Shown here: one piece after another, positions 1 to 5,657 of the stretch
Numbering within the stretch: position 1 is the stretch's first letter
Layout of the letters: every line of letters begins with the position of its first letter
Assembly (NCBI GenBank): GCA_030550225.1
Contig: JAUQPV010000165.1
Span: forward strand, 1 to 6,070
Length of the DNA stretch: 6,070 bases
Origin: Acidobacteriota bacterium
GTDB lineage: Bacteria; Acidobacteriota; HRBIN11
Reading direction: 5' to 3'
Position numbers and translations under genes: made by a program
The notes under the pieces: model-generated
Databases searched by the model: none
What the model saw: the letters and a program-made list of their open reading frames with translations, nothing else
Told to the model about the DNA's origin: nothing

Positions 1-177
1 CGCGTCGACCCCCAGGCCCGCATCGTCATGTGCAGTGCCCTGGGCCAGGAACCCCTGGTTATCGAGTCCATCGCCGCCGGCGCCCGGGACTTCATCGTCA
101 AGCCCTTCGCCCCCGAGAAAGTCATCCGTGTATTAGACCAGGTCATGCAGGCCGCCCCGGCGGGACAGGTAACGTAA
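1..177 (+). CDS. cheY: CheY-type response regulator, C-terminal part only
   Basis: Frame 1 is open from the window edge to the TAA at 175-177 and gives the last 58 residues of a receiver domain. Visible landmarks are the switch Ser/Thr region (MCSALGQE), the helix 4 segment and AGARDFIVKPF, whose Lys is the invariant receiver-domain lysine. The phosphoacceptor Asp lies upstream, outside the window. The protein ends about 20 residues after KPF, so there is no C-terminal output domain, which fits a stand-alone CheY and not a DNA-binding regulator. CheY-P is phosphorylated by CheA and binds the flagellar switch. The next genes (cheA, cheC, cheD) support the chemotaxis assignment. A CheY-like domain at the end of a larger protein cannot be excluded because the start is missing. 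Confidence 0.88.
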   Translation, partial: RVDPQARIVMCSALGQEPLVIESIAAGARDFIVKPFAPEKVIRVLDQVMQAAPAGQVT

Positions 178-195
178 GACTTTAGTCCGGGGACT

Positions 196-236
196 CGGCA
201 ATTCCGGGAATTCGGCAGTTCGAGAATTCGGGAGGG
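196..236 (+). repeat. 8-bp-period array, left arm of cassette 1
   Basis: Successive units are cggcaatt (196-203), one extra base, cgggaatt (205-212), cggcagtt (213-220), cgagaatt (221-228) and cgggaggg (229-236). The consensus is roughly CGGSARTT. The last unit runs into the conserved core. Confidence 0.8.
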
Positions 237-349
237 CCGTTCGGCGGCCGACGTAGAAGGGCAGGGGGTATGCATCGCTCCCGGAAGTTTTCTTGGCCCT
301 TCGGCTTCTCCTGTCGCCGACCGCCGGCTCCAGCCTCAAGGACTCATCC
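227..349 (-). repeat. Family 1 intergenic core element, copy 1
   Basis: Two blocks match a second copy at 3942-4081 in opposite orientation. Block 227-260 is identical over 34 bases to the reverse complement of 4048-4081. Block 278-349 matches the reverse complement of 3942-4013 at 71 of 72 positions (mismatch at 332). Between the blocks the copies differ in sequence and length: 17 bases here and 34 in the other copy. Strand is assigned so that the shared CCGAAGGGCC motif reads 5' to 3'; here it lies at 304-286 on the - strand. There is no open reading frame with a recognisable product. It could be a non-autonomous mobile element, a structured RNA or a regulatory island. Confidence 0.82.
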
Positions 350-366
350 ACTGCCGGCCTCCAATG

Positions 367-403
367 CCTGGGTTCCCGAACTGCCGAATTCCCGAATTCA
401 GGG
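367..403 (-). repeat. 8-bp-period array, right arm of cassette 1
   Basis: Read on the + strand, the units are cccgaact, gccgaatt and cccgaatt, the reverse complement of the left-arm unit. Positions 373-393 can pair with 206-226. The in-frame ATG at 364 lies at its edge, so a cheA start there would translate the repeat as PNCRIPEF, which argues for the later start at 409. Confidence 0.78.
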
Positions 404-408
404 AAGCG

Positions 409-2343
409 ATGCGCTTGGACTTCGAGAAATACTTCCGGATGTTCTTAGAGGAGACAGGCGAGTACGTGCGGGAGATGTACGAGGTGGTCGGACGGCTGGC
501 CGAAGCGCCGACGCCAGAGGCGTGGTCTGAGCTCTTCCGGCGAGCGCATTCCATTAAGGGCATGGCGGCTTCCTTAGGTCTCGGGTCCGTCCAACAGTTG
601 GCTCATGCGATGGAGGACTTTCTGACGTGGGTCCAACGTCAGCCGGACGCCCCGACACGGCTGGGGCCCCTGGTGGAGGGCTTGGAGTGCTTGGAGGGTC
701 TCCTTCGGCGGCCGCCATCGGAGCTTCAGGCGCCGGACGCCGCCGTGCAGACCATCGTCGATCGACTGCGGGCTGTTCCGACGGGAGCTCCGGGCATCGG
801 TTCGGTCGACGGGTCCGCCGGCACGTTGGCGACGCTGTCTGGACCGAGTCCGGACCTATCTGTTTCGACGGACGCGGCGACGGTCGACCGGGTCCGGTGG
901 GAGGGTCATATCACCCTGGTAGAGGGGGTGCTCTTGCCGGCCGCCCGGTGGGCCGTCGTCCTGCGGGCCCTCCAGCGGCTGGGTTCGCTGGTCGAGACCC
1001 GACCGACGGCGGATGAAATCGCCCAGGGAAAGGTCGGCCGGCATCTGAGCTTCGTCATCGAGTCGGATGCCGAGGCGGCGGCCATCGAGGCGGCCCTGCG
1101 ACAGATTCCGGACGTCGAGACGGTCGAGGTCCGACGCCGGGGGTCGGAGGTCTCTGCCGAGATGCCGTCATCCGACGTCCTGCCAGCGACGATCCGGGTT
1201 CGTCTTTCAGAGGTCGACCGGCTGTTCGACCTGGCGCGGGCCGTCTTCATGCAGGTCCAGCGCCTGCGGGGCTCGCTGTCCACCACTTCCTTAGAGGACG
1301 AGGCCCTCTTACGGGACAGCGAGGCCCTGGCCCGTCAGCTTTACTTGGGTCTTTTGGACCTGCGGATGCTCCCCCTGGAAGTCCTCATCGAGCCCCTCCG
1401 TCGGATGGCCGACGGCCTGGCCCGTCAGATGGGCAAGCGGGTCCGTCTGGTCACCCGGGGGGAGGACCTGACGCTCGACAAGGCTGTCCTCGAGCATCTG
1501 ATGGACCCATTTATCCACATGATCCGCAATAGTGTCGATCACGGGATCGAGCCGCCGGCCGAGCGCCGGGCCAAGGGCAAGCCCGAGGAGGGATACATCA
1601 GTATCCATGCCCAACAGCGGGGCGAGTGGATGCAGGTCGTCGTCCTGGACGACGGCCGCGGGATGGACGTCGAGCGCATCGCCCAGACGGCCCTGGAACG
1701 GGGGATCGTCACGCCGGACCAGCTTCGTCGGATGAGTGTCGAGGAGGTCTGCATGCTGGTGACGATCCCGGGCTTTAGTACGGCTGAGGCCGTCACGGAA
1801 GTGTCGGGCCGAGGTGTCGGGATGGACGTCGTACGCCATCGGGTCGAGGCCCTGGGCGGGACGATCCGTATCGAGACTCGCCGGGACCGGGGCACCCGCA
1901 TCACCCTGCGGATTCCGGCCCGGCTCTCGATCCTGGACACCCTCATCGTCGGCCATGGCCGGTACCGACTGGCCATCCCGATGGACCGGGTCCGTCGGGC
2001 CACGCCCTACCTTCGGGAGGCCATCCACTACCGCCAGGAGGTGCCCGTCTTGTACCAGGACGGCTTCATCGCGCCTCTCTTGTTCATGGACCAAGTCCTG
2101 GGTGAAGGGACGGGTCAGCCCCGGCATCAGTACTACATGTTGACGATTCAATACGAGAAGGGCCTCTACGTCCTGGCGGTCGCCGACATCCGGGGCGAGC
2201 ACCGAAGCGTCGTGCAACGACTCGAGCCGCCCCTCAGCCGGGTTCCCCTCTTTTCGGGGATCACCGTGAGCCCGGCTCTGGAGGTCATCCCCCTCCTGGA
2301 CGTCGAATTCATCGGTCAGCACTTAACCCCCCAGGTGACGTAA
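409..2343 (+). CDS. cheA: Chemotaxis histidine kinase CheA (P1-P2-P3-P4-P5)
   Basis: This 644-residue hybrid-free CheA autophosphorylates at receptor arrays and donates phosphate to CheY. Residues 1-105 are the P1/Hpt domain, with phosphoacceptor His47 in AHSIKGMA. Residues 163-245 form an alternating beta/alpha domain fitting the CheY-docking P2, with a Gly/Ser/Pro-rich linker before it. Residues 260-322 are P3 dimerisation, followed by the P4 ATPase: N box HMIRNSVDHGIE (370-381), G1 DDGRGMD (414-420), F box GFSTAE (455-460) and G2 SGRGVGMDVV (466-475). From about 504 to 640 is the CheW-like P5. All catalytic boxes are intact, so it should be active. I chose the ATG at 409 over the in-frame ATG at 364 because the extra 15 residues are translated octamer repeat; GGGA sits just upstream with short spacing. 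A 231-bp gap separates it from cheY and 173 bp from the cheC-like gene. Confidence 0.96.
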   Translation: MRLDFEKYFRMFLEETGEYVREMYEVVGRLAEAPTPEAWSELFRRAHSIKGMAASLGLGSVQQLAHAMEDFLTWVQRQPDAPTRLGPLVEGLECLEGLLRRPPSELQAPDAAVQTIVDRLRAVPTGAPGIGSVDGSAGTLATLSGPSPDLSVSTDAATVDRVRWEGHITLVEGVLLPAARWAVVLRALQRLGSLVETRPTADEIAQGKVGRHLSFVIESDAEAAAIEAALRQIPDVETVEVRRRGSEVSAEMPSSDVLPATIRVRLSEVDRLFDLARAVFMQVQRLRGSLSTTSLEDEALLRDSEALARQLYLGLLDLRMLPLEVLIEPLRRMADGLARQMGKRVRLVTRGEDLTLDKAVLEHLMDPFIHMIRNSVDHGIEPPAERRAKGKPEEGYISIHAQQRGEWMQVVVLDDGRGMDVERIAQTALERGIVTPDQLRRMSVEEVCMLVTIPGFSTAEAVTEVSGRGVGMDVVRHRVEALGGTIRIETRRDRGTRITLRIPARLSILDTLIVGHGRYRLAIPMDRVRRATPYLREAIHYRQEVPVLYQDGFIAPLLFMDQVLGEGTGQPRHQYYMLTIQYEKGLYVLAVADIRGEHRSVVQRLEPPLSRVPLFSGITVSPALEVIPLLDVEFIGQHLTPQVT

Positions 2344-2516
2344 CGGGTCGGGCAGGTGGGCAGTTTGGCAGACAGGAAGGGGGCACAGCGGTCATGGCTC
2401 ATGGGCCCATGAGCTATGAGCTGATATAAGTCATCCGCTATGAGCCATGAGCGAAGGGGTCTATCGGCCGACCTGCCCATCTGCCTATTGGCCGACTTGT
2501 CGGAGACGATTGTCGG
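2344..2516. repeat. cheA-cheC gap: nested palindromes and octamer arms
   Basis: The outer left array has units gggcaggt (2350-2357), gggcagtt (2358-2365) and tggcagac (2366-2373). The outer right array has gacctgcc (2470-2477), catctgcc (2478-2485), tattggcc (2486-2493) and gacttgtc (2494-2501), which is the same unit inverted. Inside is a perfect 16-bp palindrome, CTCATGGGCCCATGAG (2398-2413). A 7-8-bp-period stretch of gctatga-like units follows to about 2452, and gctatgagccatgagc (2437-2452) is largely complementary to 2391-2406. No conserved core element of the other gaps is present. There is no T-tract, so a classical intrinsic terminator is not shown, though the RNA should fold strongly. 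Confidence 0.75.
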
Positions 2517-3092
2517 ATGGCCGTCATGGACTTAGGGTATCGGTCAGACGTACTTCAGAGCCTCGTCCCCTTCTGGCTTCAGCAGTCCGTTGGGGCCCTG
2601 GCTCAGTTCGTCGGGTGGCCTCTACGGTGGCAGACGGATCGTACGTGGCATCAGCCCACGCCGCCGGGCTCGCTGGGATTCTCGGACCAAATCATCGTTT
2701 ACATCCGGGGACACGAATCTGCCTTCCGCCTGTGGACCGTCGGATGGCCGGCGTCGACGGCCGTCCAGCTCCTCCGATGGCTCCGGACGCCGGACGATAG
2801 CCCCCCGACGCCGGGCCCTCTCTCCTCCATCCTGGACTGTCCGGCGCGGACCTCGGCCCTCTTGGAGGCCGGCAACGTCATGGCCGGGACGTTCTTCACG
2901 GCCGTGGCCGGCTACACGAACCAGGTCTTGATCCCGTCGCCCCCTGAGATCGTCGTCGGCGACTCGGCGACTTGTCAGGCCCATTTGCGCGACCTCGTCG
3001 CCGACGAGACGGGGACGTGGATCATCTTCCTCGGTCGGCTCGTCGGAGAGGGCCTGGAGCTTCCCCAATGGATGGCTGTATTTTGGAGGTAA
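2517..3092 (+). CDS. cheC: CheC-type CheY-P phosphatase, single active site
   Basis: This is a 191-residue member of the CheC/CheX/FliY phosphatase family, which hydrolyses CheY-P by inserting Glu and Asn side chains into the receiver active site. The second half carries the family signature [D/S]-x3-E-x2-N-x22-P exactly: Ser113, Glu117, Asn120 and Pro143, in SALLEAGN followed by the IPSPPEIV segment. The N-terminal half (LVPFWLQQSVGALAQFVGWP, 16-35) aligns with the first CheC motif, but the Glu and Asn positions appear as Ser15 and Pro18, so only one site should work. CheC of Thermotoga has two. The start at 2517 has GGAG at 2502-2505 (11 bases upstream); ATG 2526 is an alternative. The cheD gene follows after 316 bp, and CheC-CheD binding is well established. 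A CheX-like role is the main alternative. The TAA abuts the next octamer array. Confidence 0.82.
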   Translation: MAVMDLGYRSDVLQSLVPFWLQQSVGALAQFVGWPLRWQTDRTWHQPTPPGSLGFSDQIIVYIRGHESAFRLWTVGWPASTAVQLLRWLRTPDDSPPTPGPLSSILDCPARTSALLEAGNVMAGTFFTAVAGYTNQVLIPSPPEIVVGDSATCQAHLRDLVADETGTWIIFLGRLVGEGLELPQWMAVFWR

Positions 3093-3094
3093 TG

Positions 3095-3152
3095 AGGCGA
3101 TAAGGTAGTAGGGCAATAAGGCGGTTCGGTGTCAGGTGCTGGGTGTTGGGGA
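3095..3152 (+). repeat. 8-bp-period array, left arm of the cheC-cheD cassette
   Basis: Units read aggcgata, aggtagta, gggcaata and aggcggtt, then cggtgtca, and drift to a 7-bp rhythm (ggtgctg, ggtgttg). The unit differs from those in the other gaps, while the period is the same. It starts directly after the stop codon of the cheC-like gene. Confidence 0.75.
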
Positions 3153-3238
3153 TTCGGGGGCGTTTTCCCGTCCCTGGCCCCCGTCTTGGACCCCCCGGGA
3201 AACCCGACGCACCCTGGCCCCTGGCCCATCCGCCCATG

Positions 3239-3317
3239 CTGGAAGGACCGTCTTTCTCGAAGGGTCCGAAAAGCTGAATTCATCCGGTTTTTCATGGGCC
3301 GAACGACCATGTTACCT
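3239..3317 (+). repeat. Family 2 intergenic element, copy A (before cheD)
   Basis: This 79-base element aligns without gaps to 5771-5849, with 59 of 79 positions identical by my count. The most conserved part is CGAAGGGTC-N-GAAAAGC (3258-3274). A second conserved part is GGGCC-N-AA (3297-3303), followed by ATGTTA (3309-3314). It lies about 90 bases upstream of cheD in the same orientation, so it could be a promoter or leader element, but no clear -35/-10 pair stands out. It could equally be an old copy of a small mobile repeat. Confidence 0.66.
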
Positions 3318-3354
3318 CAAAGGGTCAGCAACACCCCGTAAGTCCAAGGGGCTG

Positions 3355-3404
3355 GCCCAACACCCGATGCCTTACGGTCTTATTGCCCCACTGCCCCTTC
3401 CATA
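3355..3404 (-). repeat. 8-bp-period array, right arm of the cheC-cheD cassette
   Basis: On the + strand the units include acggtctt, attgcccc and actgcccc, complementary in style to the left arm at 3095-3152. The cttattgccc (3379-3388) and cccaacaccc (3356-3365) segments are perfect complements of segments in the left arm. Only four bases separate it from the cheD ATG, so cheD has no strong Shine-Dalgarno independent of this repeat. Confidence 0.72.
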
Positions 3405-3408
3405 AGAG

Positions 3409-3894
3409 ATGGCCGTCGGACATCACGTCGGCATCGGTCAGTTTGCCGTCGCCTGGGCGCCGGACTACTTGACGATCCTGGGCCTCGGCTCCTGCATCGG
3501 CCTGTTTGTGTGGTCGGACCGCTGGCGGGTCGGGGGCCTCGCCCACATCCTGTTACCCTCGGGGCCCTACGGGCAGGACCACATGCCCTGCCGGTATGCC
3601 GATACAGCCGTGGATGTCTTGCTGGAGGCGCTTCGACAAGCCGTCGGCTCGACCCCCGGTGCCCGTTGGCAAGCCAAGCTTATCGGCGGGGCGACGATGT
3701 TCCACCATATCACCCACCCCGTCCTGCGCTCGGTCAGTTCGCGCACGGCCGAAGCCGTCCGGGCGGGCCTCCGGCGATACCACGTCCGGGTCGTCGCCGA
3801 GGACCTGGGCGGATACCACGGACGTTCTATGTGGGCCTATCCGGTGACGGGTGCCGTCCGGGTCCGGACCCATCGGGCCGAGTACTGGCTGTAA
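3409..3894 (+). CDS. cheD: Chemoreceptor glutamine deamidase CheD
   Basis: CheD converts specific receptor glutamines to glutamates and, in CheC-containing bacteria, is regulated by binding CheC. The 161-residue product has the usual length. It begins with the family N-terminus (VGIGQFAV, 7-14), then LGLGSCIGL with catalytic Cys29, and GGLAHILLP with catalytic His46. Later come KYAD-like CRYADTAVDVLLEAL (61-75), KLIGGATMF (90-98), the N/R-rich helix with RTAEAVRAGL (112-121) and VVAEDLGGYHGRSMW (128-142). The Thr of the proposed catalytic triad is at Thr22, one residue further from Cys than I recall for Thermotoga CheD, where Ile23 sits instead. The start fits the family N-terminus, although only AAGAG-like sequence precedes it. 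It converges with the permease gene across a 205-bp repeat-filled gap. Confidence 0.94.
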   Translation: MAVGHHVGIGQFAVAWAPDYLTILGLGSCIGLFVWSDRWRVGGLAHILLPSGPYGQDHMPCRYADTAVDVLLEALRQAVGSTPGARWQAKLIGGATMFHHITHPVLRSVSSRTAEAVRAGLRRYHVRVVAEDLGGYHGRSMWAYPVTGAVRVRTHRAEYWL

Positions 3895-4099
3895 GGGTTC
3901 GGGAATTCGGGAACTCGGGCATTGGGGGCCGGCGGGGGAGGGGATGAGTCCTTGAGGCCGGAGCCGGCGGTCGGCGACAGGAGAAGCCGAAGGGCCAAGA
4001 AAACTTCCGGGAGACGTGGAGACTTGGAAAGGCTCCATGCCCCCGGGCCTTCTACGTCGGCCGCCGAACGGCCCTCCCGAACTGCCGAATTGCCGGGTT
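3895..4099. other. cheD-permease convergent gap: repeat cassette 2
   Basis: The gap between two converging genes is almost entirely a cassette. It has a left octamer array (about 3898-3926: ttcgggaa, ttcgggaa, ctcgggca), the family 1 core (3942-4081) and a right array (about 4073-4098: ttcggcag- and ttcgg-type units read on the - strand). The arms use the same CGGGAATT-type unit as the cheY-cheA gap. The permease stop codon touches the right arm. The position suits a bidirectional transcription end, but no T-tract is present. Confidence 0.75.
3942..4081 (+). repeat. Family 1 intergenic core element, copy 2
   Basis: This is the inverted partner of 227-349. Positions 3942-4013 match the reverse complement of 278-349 at 71 of 72 bases, and 4048-4081 match 227-260 over all 34 bases. 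The insert between the blocks (4014-4047) is 34 bases against 17 in copy 1, and it can pair locally (ggagact / agcctttcc region). It contains the shared motif CCGAAGGGCCAAGAAAACT at 3987-4005 and GCCGAACGGCC further on (4063-4073). It encodes no recognisable protein. The conservation far exceeds that of the flanking arms, so the core is either recently copied or under constraint. Confidence 0.82.
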
Positions 4100-5416
4100 T
4101 CACGCGTGGGCCAGGCCCCGGGTCGAGAGGTAGAGGTACAGGGCCGATAGCAGGCCGATGAGGACCAACGTCGGCGACAGGCGCTCCCACCGCCGGAGGA
4201 GCAGGACCAGGGCCAGGTACGACAGGATCCCGAAGCACAGCCCCGTGGCAATGCTGTACGTCAGGGGCATCAGGACGATCGTCAGAAACGCCGGAGCACC
4301 CTCGTCCCACCGGGTAAAGTCGATCTCCCGAATGTGCTGGATCATGTAAATCCCCACGACGACCAAGGCGACGGCTGTGGCGTAGGACGGGATGACGGCG
4401 ATGAGGCCCGAAAAGAAGGGCGCCAGTAAGAAGAGCAAGCCCGTGAACAGAGCCGTCCAGCCGGTTCGGCCCCCGGCCGCCACGCCGGCCCCCGACTCGA
4501 TGTAGGCCGTCACCGTCGAAGTCCCCAATACGGCCCCCGCCGTGGCTCCGACGGCGTCGGCCATCAGCATTCGACCCAAACGGGGGATTTCCCCGTCCCG
4601 GGCGAGGCCGGCCTGGTAGGCGATCCCCGTCAGCGTCCCGAGCCCGTCAAAGAGGGCGACATACATAAAAGCAAAGATGGGGAGCCAGTGAACAGGCTGA
4701 AGGGCGTCCCAGACGTTCATCTTCAAGAATACCGGCTCGATGGAAGGCGGCCGCGTGACCCAGGCCGCCGGCCGTTCGACCCAACCGGCCCCGATGGCGA
4801 TGAACGTGATGGCCAGGATGACGATCAGGAGGCTTCCTCGCACCCGCAGGGCCTCCAGCGTAAAGGCCACGACGAGGCCGACCAGGGCCAAACCCAGTTC
4901 CTTCCGCAAAGGCCCGAACGTCACGAGCGTCGCCGAATGGTCGACGATGAGCTTCATGTGCTGGAGGCCGATGAATGCGATGAAGAGACCGATGCCGGCC
5001 GGGATCGCCAGCCGCAGGGACAGGGGGATCGCCCGCAGGATCGCCTCCCGGAGGCCGCCGACCGTGAGGCCGATGAACAAGACGCCGGCCAGGAATACGA
5101 TCCCCAGGGCTGTCGTCCAGGGGACCTTATGGATGCCGCAGATGGTGTAAGCAAAGAAGGCATTTAGGCCCATCCCGGGCGCCATCATGATGGGGACTTT
5201 CGGCCAGAGAGCCATCAGGAAACACCCCAGGGCACTGGCATAGCAGGTCACGGCGATGAGGGCATGGCGGTCCATGCCCGTCGTACTCAGGATGTCGGGA
5301 TTGACGGCGATGATGTAACCCGCCGTCAGGAAGTTCGCCAGACCGGCGATGAATTCCCGCCCCAGGGACCATTCCCGGACCTCAGGAAGAACCAACCACT
5401 GTCGCCACTGGGCCAT
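4100..5416 (-). CDS. NCS2-family purine permease, AzgA type
   Basis: A 438-residue integral membrane protein predicted to import adenine, guanine or hypoxanthine by proton symport. It belongs to the AzgA/PbuG/GhxP branch of NCS2. Family landmarks are FLTAGYIIAVNPDIL (29-43), APGMGLNAFFAYT (79-91), MYVALFDGLGTLTG (251-264) with Asp257, and GTSTVTAYIESGAGVAAGG (298-316) with Glu307. The two acidic residues correspond to substrate-site positions in AzgA proteins. Hydrophobic spans along the whole length fit about 12-14 membrane segments, and length is normal for the family. The ATG at 5416 is preceded by GGAGGTG (5427-5421), a strong ribosome site. No purine riboswitch is recognisable upstream. 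The gene faces the che genes and shares no operon with them. The exact purine cannot be told from sequence, so no gene symbol is given. Confidence 0.95.
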   Translation of the reverse strand: MAQWRQWLVLPEVREWSLGREFIAGLANFLTAGYIIAVNPDILSTTGMDRHALIAVTCYASALGCFLMALWPKVPIMMAPGMGLNAFFAYTICGIHKVPWTTALGIVFLAGVLFIGLTVGGLREAILRAIPLSLRLAIPAGIGLFIAFIGLQHMKLIVDHSATLVTFGPLRKELGLALVGLVVAFTLEALRVRGSLLIVILAITFIAIGAGWVERPAAWVTRPPSIEPVFLKMNVWDALQPVHWLPIFAFMYVALFDGLGTLTGIAYQAGLARDGEIPRLGRMLMADAVGATAGAVLGTSTVTAYIESGAGVAAGGRTGWTALFTGLLFLLAPFFSGLIAVIPSYATAVALVVVGIYMIQHIREIDFTRWDEGAPAFLTIVLMPLTYSIATGLCFGILSYLALVLLLRRWERLSPTLVLIGLLSALYLYLSTRGLAHA

Positions 5417-5433
5417 GACCCACCTCCGTTGAG

Positions 5434-5480
5434 GACTGCGAATACGAATTTCGGATTAAGAAATGCGGATTGCGGAGACG
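5434..5480 (-). repeat. 7-bp-period degenerate array before the permease
   Basis: On the - strand the units read tccgcaa, tccgcat, ttcttaa, tccgaaa, ttcgtat and tcgcagt, a heptamer rhythm unlike the 8-bp period elsewhere. The array resembles the short tandemly repeated (STRR-type) heptamers known from cyanobacterial genomes in style only. It ends just before the permease ribosome site and overlaps the 3' part of the small ORF at 5456-5566. Confidence 0.65.
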
Positions 5481-5566
5481 TCCGGATACCTGCGGACACT
5501 CGGCGTTGCCGACGCCGCCGGAACAGGCGGTGCCAGGATAGAGGGCGTCGATATGACGGCCGGCAT
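5456..5566 (-). CDS. Candidate 36-residue ORF upstream of the permease
   Basis: An ATG at 5566-5564 is preceded by AGGAGGG (5580-5574) with 7-base spacing, one of the two best ribosome sites in the window. It opens a 36-codon frame ending in TAA at 5458-5456, 39 bases before the permease ATG. The peptide (starts MPAVISTPSILAPPVPAASA, ends SAIRIS) is Ala/Pro/Ser-rich, has no recognisable motif and has no run of a regulatory amino acid. Its last residues are translated heptamer array, which weakens the case. It could be a translated leader ORF, the decayed start of a former gene, or chance. I do not recognise it. Confidence 0.28.
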   Translation of the reverse strand: MPAVISTPSILAPPVPAASATPSVRRYPDVSAIRIS

Positions 5567-5579
5567 TTCGAAACCCTCC

Positions 5580-5654
5580 TATCAGAGCCGTTCGGTTCGG
5601 GAGAATGGCGTCGGGACGGCCTTTTCCAGCGCCCGGGAAGCACGATTTTTCAAG
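5580..5654 (-). repeat. Family 2 intergenic element, copy C (before the permease)
   Basis: Read on the - strand from 5654, this begins cttgaaaaatcgtgcttccc, which aligns with the first 20 bases of copy B at 5771-5790 (cttgaaaaaccgtcctcccc) with three differences. It continues with a GGAAAAGGCC segment (5627-5618) and an ATTCTC segment, then CCGAACGGCTCTGATA against GGGCCAAAGGGCTATGTTA in copy B. The middle is about four bases shorter, and the CGAAGGG part is eroded to CGGGCGC. It ends exactly where the AGGAGGG ribosome site of the small ORF begins. Orientation and position suggest a leader or promoter role for the permease, but this is inference. Confidence 0.55.
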
Positions 5655-5657
5655 TTT

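Larger units (their letters stand above)
178..408. other. cheY-cheA gap: inverted octamer arms around a repeat core
   Basis: This 231-bp gap has no convincing gene. It has three parts: an 8-bp-period array (about 196-236), a core (about 227-349) and a second array (367-403) inverted relative to the first. The best arm match pairs 206-226 with 373-393, with 20 of 21 bases complementary. The small ORFs across it translate the repeats and look like noise. No T-tract terminator or clear promoter hexamers are evident. The right arm ends about 6 bases before the preferred cheA start. Confidence 0.75.
3093..3408. other. cheC-cheD gap: inverted arms around a family 2 element
   Basis: This 316-bp gap has no convincing gene. 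The left array (about 3095-3152) and right array (about 3355-3404) are inverted relative to each other. Two perfect 10-bp matches lie in the expected order: 3111-3120 with 3379-3388 (gggcaataag) and 3141-3150 with 3356-3365 (gggtgttggg). The middle holds a C-rich stretch (about 3165-3238, including tggcccctggcccatccgcc, also roughly 8-periodic in its second half) and a family 2 element (3239-3317). The overlapping ORFs here read through the repeats and look spurious. The right arm ends within about 5 bases of the cheD start codon. Confidence 0.72.
5417..5580. other. Permease upstream region: ribosome site, heptamer array, small ORF
   Basis: Reading towards the permease, this segment holds AGGAGGG (5580-5574), the 36-codon ORF at 5566-5456, a 7-bp-period array at about 5434-5480 and the permease ribosome site GGAGGTG (5427-5421). 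No riboswitch, tRNA or terminator with a T-tract is recognised. A GC-rich dyad around 5501-5533 (ggcgttgccgacgccgcc) may form a hairpin. Confidence 0.6.

Noticed and set aside
270..530. 86-codon + strand ORF starting in the cheY-cheA gap
   Set aside because: It translates the repeat core and then the wrong frame of cheA; no ribosome site.
1309..2322. 337-codon ORF on the - strand inside cheA
   Set aside because: It lies antisense to a clear CheA with all kinase boxes. Its product is a low-complexity Asp/Pro/His-rich sequence typical of the opposite strand of GC-rich genes.
2344..2460. Intrinsic terminator after cheA
   Set aside because: Strong dyads are present but no T-tract follows, so a Rho-independent terminator is not shown.
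3093..3408. CRISPR array or insertion sequence in the repeat-rich gaps
   Set aside because: The repeats are 8-bp degenerate units without spacers of fixed length, and no transposase or target-site duplication is visible.
3553..4310. Overlapping - strand ORFs (232 and 157 codons) across cheD and the permease end
   Set aside because: They cross cheD antisense, the repeat cassette and an alternative permease frame, so they are shadows.
4688..5167. 159-codon + strand ORF inside the permease gene
   Set aside because: Antisense to conserved NCS2 motifs; highly charged, repetitive product with no family features.
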